Of a DNA stretch of 64,000 bases, positions 49,256 to 61,189 are shown piece by piece. Position numbers and translations under genes: made by a program. Origin of the DNA: Massilia sp. TS11 (GTDB lineage: Bacteria; Pseudomonadota; Gammaproteobacteria; Burkholderiales; Burkholderiaceae_D). The notes below the pieces were generated by a model. The model did not search any database and was not told where the DNA came from. It was given only the letters and a program-made list of their open reading frames with translations. The stretch lies in assembly GCF_022012445.1 (NCBI RefSeq), contig NZ_JAKLTS010000001.1, positions 186,001 to 250,000 of the forward strand. Reading direction: 5' to 3'. Within the stretch, counting starts at the first letter, position 1, and each line of letters opens with the position of its first letter.

Positions 49256-49271
49256 CTGTATATCCGTACAG
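49256..49271 (+). promoter_or_regulatory. LexA (SOS) box between the PhzF-like gene and dnaE2
   Basis: CTGTATATCCGTACAG fits CTGT-N8-ACAG and shares the TTATACTGTAT left flank with the imuA box. It ends 29 bases before the dnaE2 start and begins four bases after the PhzF-like start codon on the other strand, so LexA bound here could affect both genes. Confidence 0.9.
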
Positions 49272-49300
49272 TAGTTTTTCTCGCCTTCCATTCTATCCCG

Positions 49301-52300
49301 ATGTCCGACACCGTGTTGCCGCAGAGCCTGCCCGACTATGCCGAGCTGTTCTGCATGTCCAATTTTTCCTTCCTGCGCGGGGCCTCCCACGCCGAGGAGC
49401 TGGCGGCGCGCGCGGCCCAGCTGGGCTACAAGGCCCTGGCCATCACCGACGAATGTTCGCTGGCCGGTGTGGTGCGCGCCCATGCCGAGGCCAAGCGCGC
49501 CGGCCTGCCTTTCATCGTCGGCGCTCACTTCCACCTGCAGCGGCGCGACGCCAGCCCCGGGCCCAGCTTCATCGCCCTGGCCCAGAACCGCGAGGGCTAT
49601 GGCAATCTGTCCGAATGCATCACGCTGGGCCGGCGCCGCGTCGAAAAGGGCCGCTATCTGCTGTATCCGGAGGACCTGGAGACGGGCGCCCTGGCCGGTC
49701 TGCCCGGCTGTCTGCTGATCGGCCTGCCACCGTATCCGGGCGTGACGGAGGCGGAGAGCGCGCGCATGGAGGCCGACGCGGCCTGGCTGGCGCGCCATTT
49801 CCCGGGCCGCGCCTGGCTCGGCCTGAACCTGCTGCTGCGCGCCTGGGACGACGCCCACCGCGACGCCGTCGAAGACACGGCGCGCCGCCACGGCCTGCCC
49901 GTGGTCGCCATCGGCGGCGTGCTCATGCACGTACGCTCGCGCAAGCCGCTGCAGGACGTGCTGACGGCGATCCGCCTGAACACCCCGGTGGCCGAATGCG
50001 GCTATGCGCTGTCGCCGAATGCCGAGGAGCACCTGCGCGCGCGCCTGCGCCTGGCCAATATCTACCCGCCGGCCAGCCTGGCCGAGACCTTGCGCATCGC
50101 CGCCGAATGCCGTTTCTCGCTCGACGAACTGCGCTACGAATACCCGGATGAACTGGTGCCGGCGGGCGAGACGGCCACCAGCTATCTGCGCAAGGAAACC
50201 TATATCGGCGCCCACCGCCGTTTTCGCGACGGCATTCCGGCCCAGGTCCAGGCCCAGATCGAGCACGAGCTCAGCCTCATCGCCGACATGCGCTACGAGC
50301 CTTATTTTCTGACCGTCTACGACATCGTGCGCTTTGCGCGTTCGCGCGGCATTCTGTGCCAGGGGCGCGGCTCGGCCGCCAACTCGGCCGTCTGCTATTG
50401 CCTGGGCGTGACCGAGGTCGATCCGGCGCGCGCCAATCTGCTGTTCGAGCGCTTCATTTCCAAGGAGCGCGCCGAGCCGCCCGACATCGACGTCGACTTC
50501 GAGCACCAGCGGCGCGAGGAAGTGATCCAGTACATCTACCAGAAGTACGGGCGCCAGCGCGCGGCCCTGGCCGCCACCGTGATCAGCTACCGGCCCAAGA
50601 GCGCGCTGCGCGACAGCGGCAAGGCGCTCGGCATCGACCCCGCCATCATCGACAAGGTGGCCAAGGCCCAGCACTGGTTCGACAGCAAGCACGAGCTGCT
50701 GCAGCGTTTCGCCGAGGTCGGCCTCGATCCCGATGCCGAGCTGAGCCAGCAATGGGCCGGCATGGCGCGCACCCTGCTCGGTTTCCCGCGCCACCTGTCG
50801 CAGCACGTCGGCGGTTTCGTGATCGCGCGCGACAAGCTGTCGCGCCTGGTGCCGATCGAAAACGCCGCGATGGCCGAGCGCAGCGTCATCCAGTGGGACA
50901 AGGACGATCTCGAGGAACTCGGCCTGCTCAAGGTCGACATCCTGGCGCTCGGCATGCTGTCGGCGATCCGGCGCGCGCTCGAGCTGGTCAGCGCCTGGCG
51001 CGGCCTGGAATTCTGCCTGCAGGACATTCCGCCCGAGGACCCGGCCACCTATGACATGATCTGCCGGGCCGACACGGTCGGCGTGTTCCAGATCGAATCG
51101 CGTGCCCAGATGAGCATGCTGCCGCGGATGAAGCCGCGCACCTTCTACGATCTGGTGATCGAGGTCGCCATCGTGCGGCCCGGGCCGATTCAGGGCGGCA
51201 TGGTCCATCCCTATCTGCGCCGGCGCGAGGGCCGCGACCCCGAGCACTACCCGACGCCCGAGATGCAGCAGGCGCTCGGGCGCACGCTCGGCGTGCCCAT
51301 CTTTCAGGAGCAGGTGATGCAGGTGGTGATGCTGGCGGCTGGCTTCACGCCGGGCGAGGCCGACCAGCTGCGGCGCGCGATGGCCGCCTGGAACCGCAAG
51401 GGCGGGCTCGACAAATACGGCCCGCGCATCATCGCCGGCATGCTCGAGCGCGGCTATGCGCGCGAGTTTGCCGAAGCCATCGTGCGCCAGATCCAGGGCT
51501 TCGGCGAGTACGGCTTTCCCGAGTCGCATGCGGCCAGTTTCGCGCTGCTGGCCTATGCGAGCGCCTGGCTCAAGTGCCACGAGCCGGCCGCCTTCGTCTG
51601 CGCGCTGCTCAACAGCTTGCCGATGGGCTTCTACAGCGCCGGCCAGCTGGTGCGCGACGCCCAGGCCCACGCGATCAGCGTGCTGCCGGTCGATGTGCGC
51701 ATCAGCGACTGGGAATGCAAGCTGGAAGCGGCGGACGGGCCGCAGCCGGCCGTGCGCCTGGGCATGAACGTCCTGCGCGGCATGCGCGCCGAGGCCGCCC
51801 AGCGCATCGAGGAAGTGCGCGCGATCCGCCCGTTCAGCGACACCACCGACCTCGCGCGCCGCGCCGGCCTCGAGCGCCACGATCTGCAGGTGCTGGCGGC
51901 CGCCAATGCGCTCAGCGGCCTGGCCGGGCACCGCCGCCAGGCCCTGTGGGAAGCCGTCGCCGCCGTGCCCGACAAGGACCTGCTGCGCCCGGCCGGCGTG
52001 CAGGACGACACCCCCGCGCTGGCGGCCCCGAGCGAGGGCGACGAGATCGTCAGCGACTACCGCGCCCAGGGCATGAGCCTGGGGCGCCACCCGCTCGCGC
52101 TGTTGCGCCCGGCGCTGCAGGCCAAGCGTTTCCTGCGCGCGGCCGACCTCATGGATTTCCAGGATGGCCAGCTGGCGCGCGCGGCCGGCATCGTCACGGT
52201 GCGCCAGCGGCCCGGCACGGCCAAGGGCGTGCTGTTCATGACGCTCGAAGACGAGAGTGGCAATGTGAACGTGATCATCTGGCCCAAGCTGGTCGAGAAG

Positions 52301-52450
52301 CAGCGGCGCGAAGTCCTGTCGGCTTCACTGCTGGGCATCTATGGCATCTGGCAGCGCGTGGGCGAAGTGCGCCATCTGGTGGCCAAGCGCCTGGTCGACC
52401 TCAGTCCCATGCTCGGCCGCCTGTCGCCCGCCAGCCGCAATTTCCACTAA
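49301..52450 (+). CDS. dnaE2: Error-prone DNA polymerase DnaE2
   Basis: A 1049-residue C-family polymerase. The N-terminal PHP domain (FCMSNFSFLRGASHAEELAARAAQLGYKALAITDE) and the catalytic region PPDIDVDFEHQRREEV, with D395, D397 and D399, are intact. A C-terminal OB-fold (GIVTVRQRPGTAKGVLFMTLEDESGNVNVIIWP) follows; the length is shorter than replicative DnaE1. The polymerase extends damaged templates with ImuA and ImuB. It lies 29 bases downstream of a LexA box. Confidence 0.96.
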   Translation: MSDTVLPQSLPDYAELFCMSNFSFLRGASHAEELAARAAQLGYKALAITDECSLAGVVRAHAEAKRAGLPFIVGAHFHLQRRDASPGPSFIALAQNREGYGNLSECITLGRRRVEKGRYLLYPEDLETGALAGLPGCLLIGLPPYPGVTEAESARMEADAAWLARHFPGRAWLGLNLLLRAWDDAHRDAVEDTARRHGLPVVAIGGVLMHVRSRKPLQDVLTAIRLNTPVAECGYALSPNAEEHLRARLRLANIYPPASLAETLRIAAECRFSLDELRYEYPDELVPAGETATSYLRKETYIGAHRRFRDGIPAQVQAQIEHELSLIADMRYEPYFLTVYDIVRFARSRGILCQGRGSAANSAVCYCLGVTEVDPARANLLFERFISKERAEPPDIDVDFEHQRREEVIQYIYQKYGRQRAALAATVISYRPKSALRDSGKALGIDPAIIDKVAKAQHWFDSKHELLQRFAEVGLDPDAELSQQWAGMARTLLGFPRHLSQHVGGFVIARDKLSRLVPIENAAMAERSVIQWDKDDLEELGLLKVDILALGMLSAIRRALELVSAWRGLEFCLQDIPPEDPATYDMICRADTVGVFQIESRAQMSMLPRMKPRTFYDLVIEVAIVRPGPIQGGMVHPYLRRREGRDPEHYPTPEMQQALGRTLGVPIFQEQVMQVVMLAAGFTPGEADQLRRAMAAWNRKGGLDKYGPRIIAGMLERGYAREFAEAIVRQIQGFGEYGFPESHAASFALLAYASAWLKCHEPAAFVCALLNSLPMGFYSAGQLVRDAQAHAISVLPVDVRISDWECKLEAADGPQPAVRLGMNVLRGMRAEAAQRIEEVRAIRPFSDTTDLARRAGLERHDLQVLAAANALSGLAGHRRQALWEAVAAVPDKDLLRPAGVQDDTPALAAPSEGDEIVSDYRAQGMSLGRHPLALLRPALQAKRFLRAADLMDFQDGQLARAAGIVTVRQRPGTAKGVLFMTLEDESGNVNVIIWPKLVEKQRREVLSASLLGIYGIWQRVGEVRHLVAKRLVDLSPMLGRLSPASRNFH

Positions 52451-52451
52451 A

Positions 52452-52545
52452 ACAAATCGGGGTCAGACCCCATTTATCCACACAGAAAAATGGGGTCAGA
52501 CCCCATTTTTCCGGCCAGATAAATGGGGTCTGACCCCGATTTTTC
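52452..52545. repeat. Triple palindromic repeat, cluster C
   Basis: GGGGTCAGACCCC at 52459-52471 and 52492-52504, then GGGGTCTGACCCC (opposite orientation) at 52525-52537. The copies are 33 bp apart, with flanks such as ATTTATCC and ATTTTTCC. The cluster lies between convergent dnaE2 and the M48 gene and may act as a bidirectional terminator. Confidence 0.9.
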
Positions 52546-52560
52546 TGAGGGGAAGCGGGC

Positions 52561-53589
52561 CTAGCGGCGCAGGGCGGCGGCGCGCTCGGGCAGCGGCGGG
52601 TGTGAGGAGAGGTAGGGCATGTTGCCGAACAGGCGGTTCAGCAGCGGGGCCTTCTGGCTGCTGTCACGCTGCAGGGCATCGAAGGCCTCGGCCAGGGCCG
52701 CCGGCGCCAGGCCGTGCGCACGCAGCAGCGCGGCGGCGTCGCGGTCGGCTTCGCGTTCCATGTCGCGCGAATAGGCCATGCGCGTGACGAAGGTCGGGGC
52801 CCCGGCCGCCACCGTGCTGAAGTCGCCGAACAGGGCCGCCGCTCCGGCCGCCGTCAGCGAGGAACGCAGCAGCGCGCGCAGATTGTGGCGCCGCGCCACG
52901 TGGGCCAGCTCGTGCGCAAGCACGCCGGCCAGGCGCGCGCGGCCCTCGGGCGTCCATTGGTTTTTCGGCAGCAGCAGCAAGACCATCTGGTCGGTCAGCA
53001 CGATGGTCCCGTTCGGCAGCGCGAAGGCGTTCGGGCCCACGCGCGGCACACTGCGGATCAGCAGGCGGCCCGGCCGCTGCGGCGCGGCCGGCAGCAGACT
53101 CGCGTACAGCTGGTTGATCTGCTGCAGACGCTCGTCCGACAGGCGCGACGGCGCCAGCAGTTTCTGCGCGATCACGTCTTCGATCTCGTCGCCCAGGCGG
53201 GCATCGATGTCGGTGCTGACCTGGGACGCGAGCGCATCGGCCGCGGCCGGCACGCCCCACTCGACGATGGCGCCGAGCAGCGCCAGCAGCAACACCAGGC
53301 TCAGCAGCGCAATCCACCAGCGCTGCTGCATGCGCTCGACGCGGCTGTAGCGGTAGCCGAGCAGGGCGGGCAGGTCCGCGCTGGCGGCCTCGCGCGCCAC
53401 CTCGAGATGGCCGCCATCGGGCAGGTCGAGCAGCCAGGGCGCGCGCGCGCTCGGCTCCTGCAGGCGCAGTGTCGCGGTGCGGTATTGGCGTTCCTCGTGC
53501 GTGAGTTCGAGTACGCAGGCCTCGCCCGCCAGACGCAGGCGGGCAGGATGGGCAGCGGCCGTGCGGCCGTCGAAATACAGGGCATGCAT
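52561..53589 (-). CDS. M48 family membrane metallopeptidase
   Basis: A 342-residue zinc peptidase. The first 100 residues form a small beta domain (MHALYFDGRTAAAHPARLRL); a transmembrane segment near 105-125 (WWIALLSLVLLLALLGAIVEWG) anchors it. The peptidase domain has HELAH at H226-H230 (GVLAHELAHVARRHN) and the third ligand Glu in YSRDMEREADRDAAAL. It resembles BepA/LoiP/HtpX-like envelope quality-control proteases. It follows the DUF898 gene by 8 bases; such M48-DUF898 pairs recur in betaproteobacteria, but their joint role is unknown. Confidence 0.92.
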   Translation of the reverse strand: MHALYFDGRTAAAHPARLRLAGEACVLELTHEERQYRTATLRLQEPSARAPWLLDLPDGGHLEVAREAASADLPALLGYRYSRVERMQQRWWIALLSLVLLLALLGAIVEWGVPAAADALASQVSTDIDARLGDEIEDVIAQKLLAPSRLSDERLQQINQLYASLLPAAPQRPGRLLIRSVPRVGPNAFALPNGTIVLTDQMVLLLLPKNQWTPEGRARLAGVLAHELAHVARRHNLRALLRSSLTAAGAAALFGDFSTVAAGAPTFVTRMAYSRDMEREADRDAAALLRAHGLAPAALAEAFDALQRDSSQKAPLLNRLFGNMPYLSSHPPLPERAAALRR

Positions 53590-53597
53590 GGTCGCGC

Positions 53598-54806
53598 TCA
53601 CCAGGAAAAATCGACGCCGAACAGATCGGCCGTGGCGTCGCCCGCAGCCTGCGGCGCCGCATGGGCGCGCGCCGCCAGAATGCTGGCCAGGTCGCCCTCG
53701 CACAGCACCTGCGCATGGCGCAGCCGGTAGACATGGGCCTGCACCACGGCAAACGGCCGGTACAGGCCCAGGCTCAGCAGGGTCAGCACGGCATTGCGCA
53801 GTTGCAGCCAGATATAGCCGCGCGCCGGAATCTGCACGGCAAAGCGCACGCCCGGCAGCTGGGTTTCGCTCCACATCAGATTGCTGATGCGCGCGGCCAG
53901 ATAGGGCAGGGCGACCAGATAGGCGAAATAGGCGCTCAGCATGCCGACCCCGACGCTGAGCATCATCTGCAGATCGGTCGACAGCTTCAGGCTGGTGTGC
54001 AGGCCGATCAGGATCAGATTGGTCAGCACGCCAAAGCCGAGCGCGGCCAGCAGCGACCAGCCGGCGGCGACCAGGTAGTAGCGGTAGAAACGGCGCGCCG
54101 GCACATCGATCTCGGTCGTCAGATTGCCGTAACGCAGATTGCGCTGCTGGTAGAGGCGCGCCGCCCCGTGCAGCAGCGGCCACAGCAGATAAACGCAGGA
54201 CACGGCCAGCACCAGCGTGATCGGCGCCCCGAGCGCGGCCAGGGTCGAGGGCAGCAGGAACAGCAGGATCGGCTCGCCATACGCGGCATACGCGTCGATC
54301 AGGCTGCCATCGAAACCGAAGGCCAGGCCGCGCCAGCGCGAGTGGCGCGTGCGAAATTGCAGGGCGCTGCGAAACAGCAGCGGCAGCAGCAGCACCAGGG
54401 CCGTGATGACGACCACCCCGAACACCTTGGAAAAACCGAACGCGTAGTGGTAGCCGGTCAGCAGCAGCACGGCGAGCAGGCGCCCGCGCAGAATCGCCAG
54501 CGGCGGTCCGCGAAAATCGAATACGGCGCCGGCCAGGGCCGTGTTGCGGTCAAAGTATTGGAGGCGCCGCACCTTGGCCCAGGCCGAATAGATGCCGAGC
54601 GTCGCCACGGTCAGCAGCAGATTGACGATCCAGATGCGGAAATATTCGCGCCCGCTGCCGCTGAAGCTGAACGCATGGCGCGTCCAGCCGGCCAGCGGAT
54701 CGGGTGCCTGCGTCGGCGCGCCGCTGGCGGCCAAGGCCAGGTCGCTGAAATCCTCAGCCGCGGCCGGCGGCCCGCCGCTGTTCTCCGTCCTCATGCGATC
54801 ATCCAT
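53598..54806 (-). CDS. DUF898 (YjgN family) multi-pass membrane protein
   Basis: A 402-residue inner-membrane protein with about seven to eight hydrophobic helices. It shows the YjgN start FSFSGSGREYFRIWIVNLLLTVATLGIYSAWAKVRRLQYF and a second related block IPARGYIWLQLRNAVLTLLSLGLYRPFAVVQAHVYRLRH. The repeated GIYSAWAK/GLYRPFA pattern marks the family. Its biochemical role is not established. It is the first gene of a pair with the M48 peptidase. Starts at 54806 or 54794 are both possible. Confidence 0.9.
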   Translation of the reverse strand: MDDRMRTENSGGPPAAAEDFSDLALAASGAPTQAPDPLAGWTRHAFSFSGSGREYFRIWIVNLLLTVATLGIYSAWAKVRRLQYFDRNTALAGAVFDFRGPPLAILRGRLLAVLLLTGYHYAFGFSKVFGVVVITALVLLLPLLFRSALQFRTRHSRWRGLAFGFDGSLIDAYAAYGEPILLFLLPSTLAALGAPITLVLAVSCVYLLWPLLHGAARLYQQRNLRYGNLTTEIDVPARRFYRYYLVAAGWSLLAALGFGVLTNLILIGLHTSLKLSTDLQMMLSVGVGMLSAYFAYLVALPYLAARISNLMWSETQLPGVRFAVQIPARGYIWLQLRNAVLTLLSLGLYRPFAVVQAHVYRLRHAQVLCEGDLASILAARAHAAPQAAGDATADLFGVDFSW

Positions 54807-54940
54807 GCTGTCCGTGCCGATGCAAAAAAGTCATTAGTATAAGGCTAATCTTGCACAAATAATTCTCTTTTTTCGGCGCGCCGTTTGGCCGCAGTTGGGC
54901 GCCGCTCCCGTCCCTTTGGAAGATTTTTTGTGAGGAATAG

Positions 54941-58832
<3,892 letters not shown>

Positions 58833-58866
58833 AGGCAAGGCGCCGGCTGTGCGCCGGCGCTGACCG

Positions 58867-59190
58867 ATGCGTCTCATCACCCTCGTTCTCGCCCTGCTGC
58901 TCGTGCTGATCCAGATTCCGCTCTGGTTCGGCAAGGGCGGCTGGTTGCGCGTGCACGAACTGGAAGGCCAGGTCGCGGCCGTGCACAAGAAAAACGACGA
59001 GCTCAAGGCGCGCAATGCCAAGCTCGAGTCCGAAGTGCGCGACCTGCGCGAGGGCACTGGCGCCGTCGAAGAGCGCGCGCGTTACGAGATGGGCATGATC
59101 AAGCAGAACGAGATCTTCGTCCAGATCGTTGGCGAGCACAGCGACACCCGTCCCGCCTCCGCCGCCGCCAGCACCCCCGCCAAGAAATAA
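58867..59190 (+). CDS. ftsB: Cell division protein FtsB
   Basis: A 107-residue bitopic protein: an N-terminal transmembrane helix ([19 protein letters not shown], 3-21) followed by a periplasmic coiled coil ([35 protein letters not shown]) and the conserved [20 protein letters not shown]. FtsB joins FtsL and FtsQ in the divisome. A C-terminal Ala/Ser-rich tail ([12 protein letters not shown]) follows the core. Directly after its stop begins a palindromic repeat cluster. Confidence 0.95.
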   Translation: MRLITLVLALLLVLIQIPLWFGKGGWLRVHELEGQVAAVHKKNDELKARNAKLESEVRDLREGTGAVEERARYEMGMIKQNEIFVQIVGEHSDTRPASAAASTPAKK

Positions 59191-59295
59191 GCTTTCCGCC
59201 CAAACAAATCGGGGTCAGACCCCATTTGTTTGGCGGGCAAGCTTACGCCGCAGATAAATTGGGGTCTGACCCCGATTTGTTTGGGCGGCAAGGCT
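59190..59295. repeat. Inverted palindromic repeats, cluster D
   Basis: GGGGTCAGACCCC at 59211-59223 and GGGGTCTGACCCC at 59261-59273. The first sits in a longer near-palindrome of about 50 bp, from AAGCTTTCCGCC through AAACAAATC to ATTTGTTTGGCGGGCAAGCTT. The second has the flank CCCGATTTGTTTGGGCGG. The cluster lies between ftsB and the transporter gene. Confidence 0.9.
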
Positions 59296-59338
59296 GCGCT
59301 GTCATCGGGCCGTCATCTGCGGCCGCTAGCATGGCAGG

Positions 59339-60337
59339 ATGGACCAATTCCGTTTCACGTATGGCTCCGACCTGTCCGGTTTGGTGTGGGGCTATCTGTT
59401 CGAGGGCGGCGCCGTGCGCGCCGTCGATGGGCTGACCTCGCTGGACCTGTTGGCCGAGGCCGGGAGCGGCCGCTTCGCCTGGCTCCATTTCAATCTCTCC
59501 AACGCGGCCAGCGAGAAGTGGCTGCGCGCCCACCTGGCCCTGCCCGCGGAATTCTTCGAGACCCTGCATCAGGGATCGCGCTCGACCCGCATCGAGCGCG
59601 CCGGCGAACACTTGATCGGCGTGATCAATGATGTCGCCCACGACTTCCATTTCGATCCAGCCGATGTGTCGACGCTGTGGATCGCCGTCACGCCGCATCT
59701 GATCGTGAGCGCGCGCCGCACGCCGCTGCTCTCGATCGAGCGCGTGCGCCAGGCCGTCGATCATGGCGAGCCGATCCGCTCTCCGGTGGAACTGCTGACC
59801 CACTTGCTGCGCGACCAGGCCGATGTGCTGGTCGGCATCGTGCGTGAATCGGTCGAGCGTGTCGACCTGATCGAAGACAATCTGCTGGCCGGGCGCCTGG
59901 CCCACAAGCGCGAAGACCTGGGGGCGATGCGGCGCGTGCTCGTGCGCCTGCAGCGCGTGCTGGCGCCCGAGCCGGGCGCGCTGTTTCGTCTGCTGCAAAG
60001 ACCGCCGGCCTGGGTCGCCGAGCCCGACGTGCAGGAGCTGCGCGAGGCGACCGAGGAATTCTCGGCCGTGCTCAGCGATATGGCCTCGCTCAAGGAGCGC
60101 ATCAAGTTGCTGCAGGAAGAAATCAGCGCGCGCGTGGACGAGGGCAGCAGCCGCACCCTGTTCGTGCTGACCATGGTGACCGTGCTGGCGCTGCCGATCA
60201 ATCTGGTGGCCGGCCTGATGGGCATGAATGTCGGCGGCGTGCCCCTGGCCCAGGACCCGCAAGGCTTCTGGATCGTGGTCGGCCTGCTGCTGCTGGTGAC
60301 AGCGATCGGCGCCACCATCCTGCGCCGCCTGGCCTGA
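59339..60337 (+). CDS. CorA/ZntB family divalent-cation transporter
   Basis: A 332-residue protein. A large cytosolic N-terminal domain ends in a long helical stalk, then two transmembrane helices (about 280-300 and 308-328) with the GMN selectivity motif (GLMGMNVGG) between them. The family transports Mg2+, Co2+ or Zn2+; the QEE/NVGG surroundings resemble ZntB-type efflux, but ion and direction cannot be decided from sequence. Palindromic repeat clusters flank both ends of the gene. Confidence 0.88.
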   Translation: MDQFRFTYGSDLSGLVWGYLFEGGAVRAVDGLTSLDLLAEAGSGRFAWLHFNLSNAASEKWLRAHLALPAEFFETLHQGSRSTRIERAGEHLIGVINDVAHDFHFDPADVSTLWIAVTPHLIVSARRTPLLSIERVRQAVDHGEPIRSPVELLTHLLRDQADVLVGIVRESVERVDLIEDNLLAGRLAHKREDLGAMRRVLVRLQRVLAPEPGALFRLLQRPPAWVAEPDVQELREATEEFSAVLSDMASLKERIKLLQEEISARVDEGSSRTLFVLTMVTVLALPINLVAGLMGMNVGGVPLAQDPQGFWIVVGLLLLVTAIGATILRRLA

Positions 60338-60345
60338 GCCCCGCC

Positions 60346-60434
60346 AAAGCTTTCCGCCCAAACAAATGGGGTCTGACCCCGATTTATCTGTGCGGAAAAA
60401 TCGGGGTCAGACCCCATTTGTTTGGGCGGAAAAT
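60346..60434. repeat. Perfect 35-bp inverted repeat, cluster E
   Basis: The left arm (60351-60385) and right arm (60398-60432) are exact reverse complements over 35 bases, separated by 12. Each arm contains the core: GGGGTCTGACCCC at 60368-60380 and GGGGTCAGACCCC at 60403-60415. The ends read TTTCCGCCCAAACAAAT, the same flank as in cluster D on the other side of the transporter gene. On the minus strand it lies just past the next gene's stop. Confidence 0.93.
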
Positions 60435-60436
60435 TT

Positions 60437-61138
60437 TCAGTCGATCAGGGCCTTGATCAGCAGCTTGCCGTCGGCCGTCGGGCTCTCCTGGCGCACCAGC
60501 AGCTGGGTCGCCTTGGCAATCCAGAAGGTCGAGGTGTAGTTGGGCCGGTTGTAGTCCGTCGTCACCACCCAGCACGCGACCGGACCCTGCGGCCCGGCAA
60601 TCGTCTGCTCGCCTTGTACCTTGAACACGTAGCGCGCCGGGGGCTGGCCGCCCGGATGGTAGAAGGGAATGCTGACCTCGTAGTCCTTGGCCAGCGGCAG
60701 GGTCTGCAGAAATTCGATATCGGTCTCGAAGTTGTAGGGCGCTTCGGCGCCGCTGACGGTCTTGCCGGCCGCATCGGTCACGCCTTCGGGGCCGAAGCGG
60801 AAGCGCTCTTCATTGCGCTTGCCGTCCTTTTCGCTGATGCGCTCGTGACTGTAGGGGCGGAAGCTGCCGCGCTCGAATTGCGAATCGAGCGTGCGCAGCG
60901 TGCCATTGCCGTCCCAGCGCTGCACGATGCGCAGGCTGTCGCCCTCGATGCGCACCTCGCGCTGCCAGATGTCGATCATCTGATTGGCCGCGCCGTTTTT
61001 CATGTAGCGCAGGTAGTGGTGGGTGCCGTTCTTGAGCAGGTCGAAGCGCGCCAGCGGCTGGCCGACCTGGAGCGCGACCGGGGCCGCGGAGGCGCTGGCG
61101 CTCAGGGCCAGCAGCAGGATGGCGCGCAGTAGGGGCAT
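60437..61138 (-). CDS. Secreted DUF3108-like hypothetical protein
   Basis: A 233-residue protein with a signal peptide (MPLLRAILLLALSASASA, cleavage about 18-19). The mature part is beta-rich, with segments such as MIDIWQREVRIEGDSLRIVQRWDGNGTLRTLDS and a C-terminal FWIAKATQLLVRQES, resembling DUF3108 / outer-membrane lipoprotein-carrier-like beta proteins. A single Cys lies in PVACWVVTTDY. The ATG at 61138 is preferred over one four codons upstream. It is followed by the perfect inverted repeat. Function unknown. Confidence 0.75.
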   Translation of the reverse strand: MPLLRAILLLALSASASAAPVALQVGQPLARFDLLKNGTHHYLRYMKNGAANQMIDIWQREVRIEGDSLRIVQRWDGNGTLRTLDSQFERGSFRPYSHERISEKDGKRNEERFRFGPEGVTDAAGKTVSGAEAPYNFETDIEFLQTLPLAKDYEVSIPFYHPGGQPPARYVFKVQGEQTIAGPQGPVACWVVTTDYNRPNYTSTFWIAKATQLLVRQESPTADGKLLIKALID

Positions 61139-61189
61139 GCCGGTCTCCATGTGCAAAGATGGGCATGGTAGCGGGCAGGGCGCGCCGCT

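Noticed and set aside
49251..49265. TATAAT on the minus strand as the -10 of the PhzF-like gene
   Set aside because: It overlaps the start codon itself, leaving no leader; more likely it is part of the dnaE2 promoter and LexA box.
49094..52090. A 998-codon minus-strand frame across dnaE2
   Set aside because: It reads antisense to the conserved polymerase and has the same compositional artefact; no motif or ribosome-binding site supports it.
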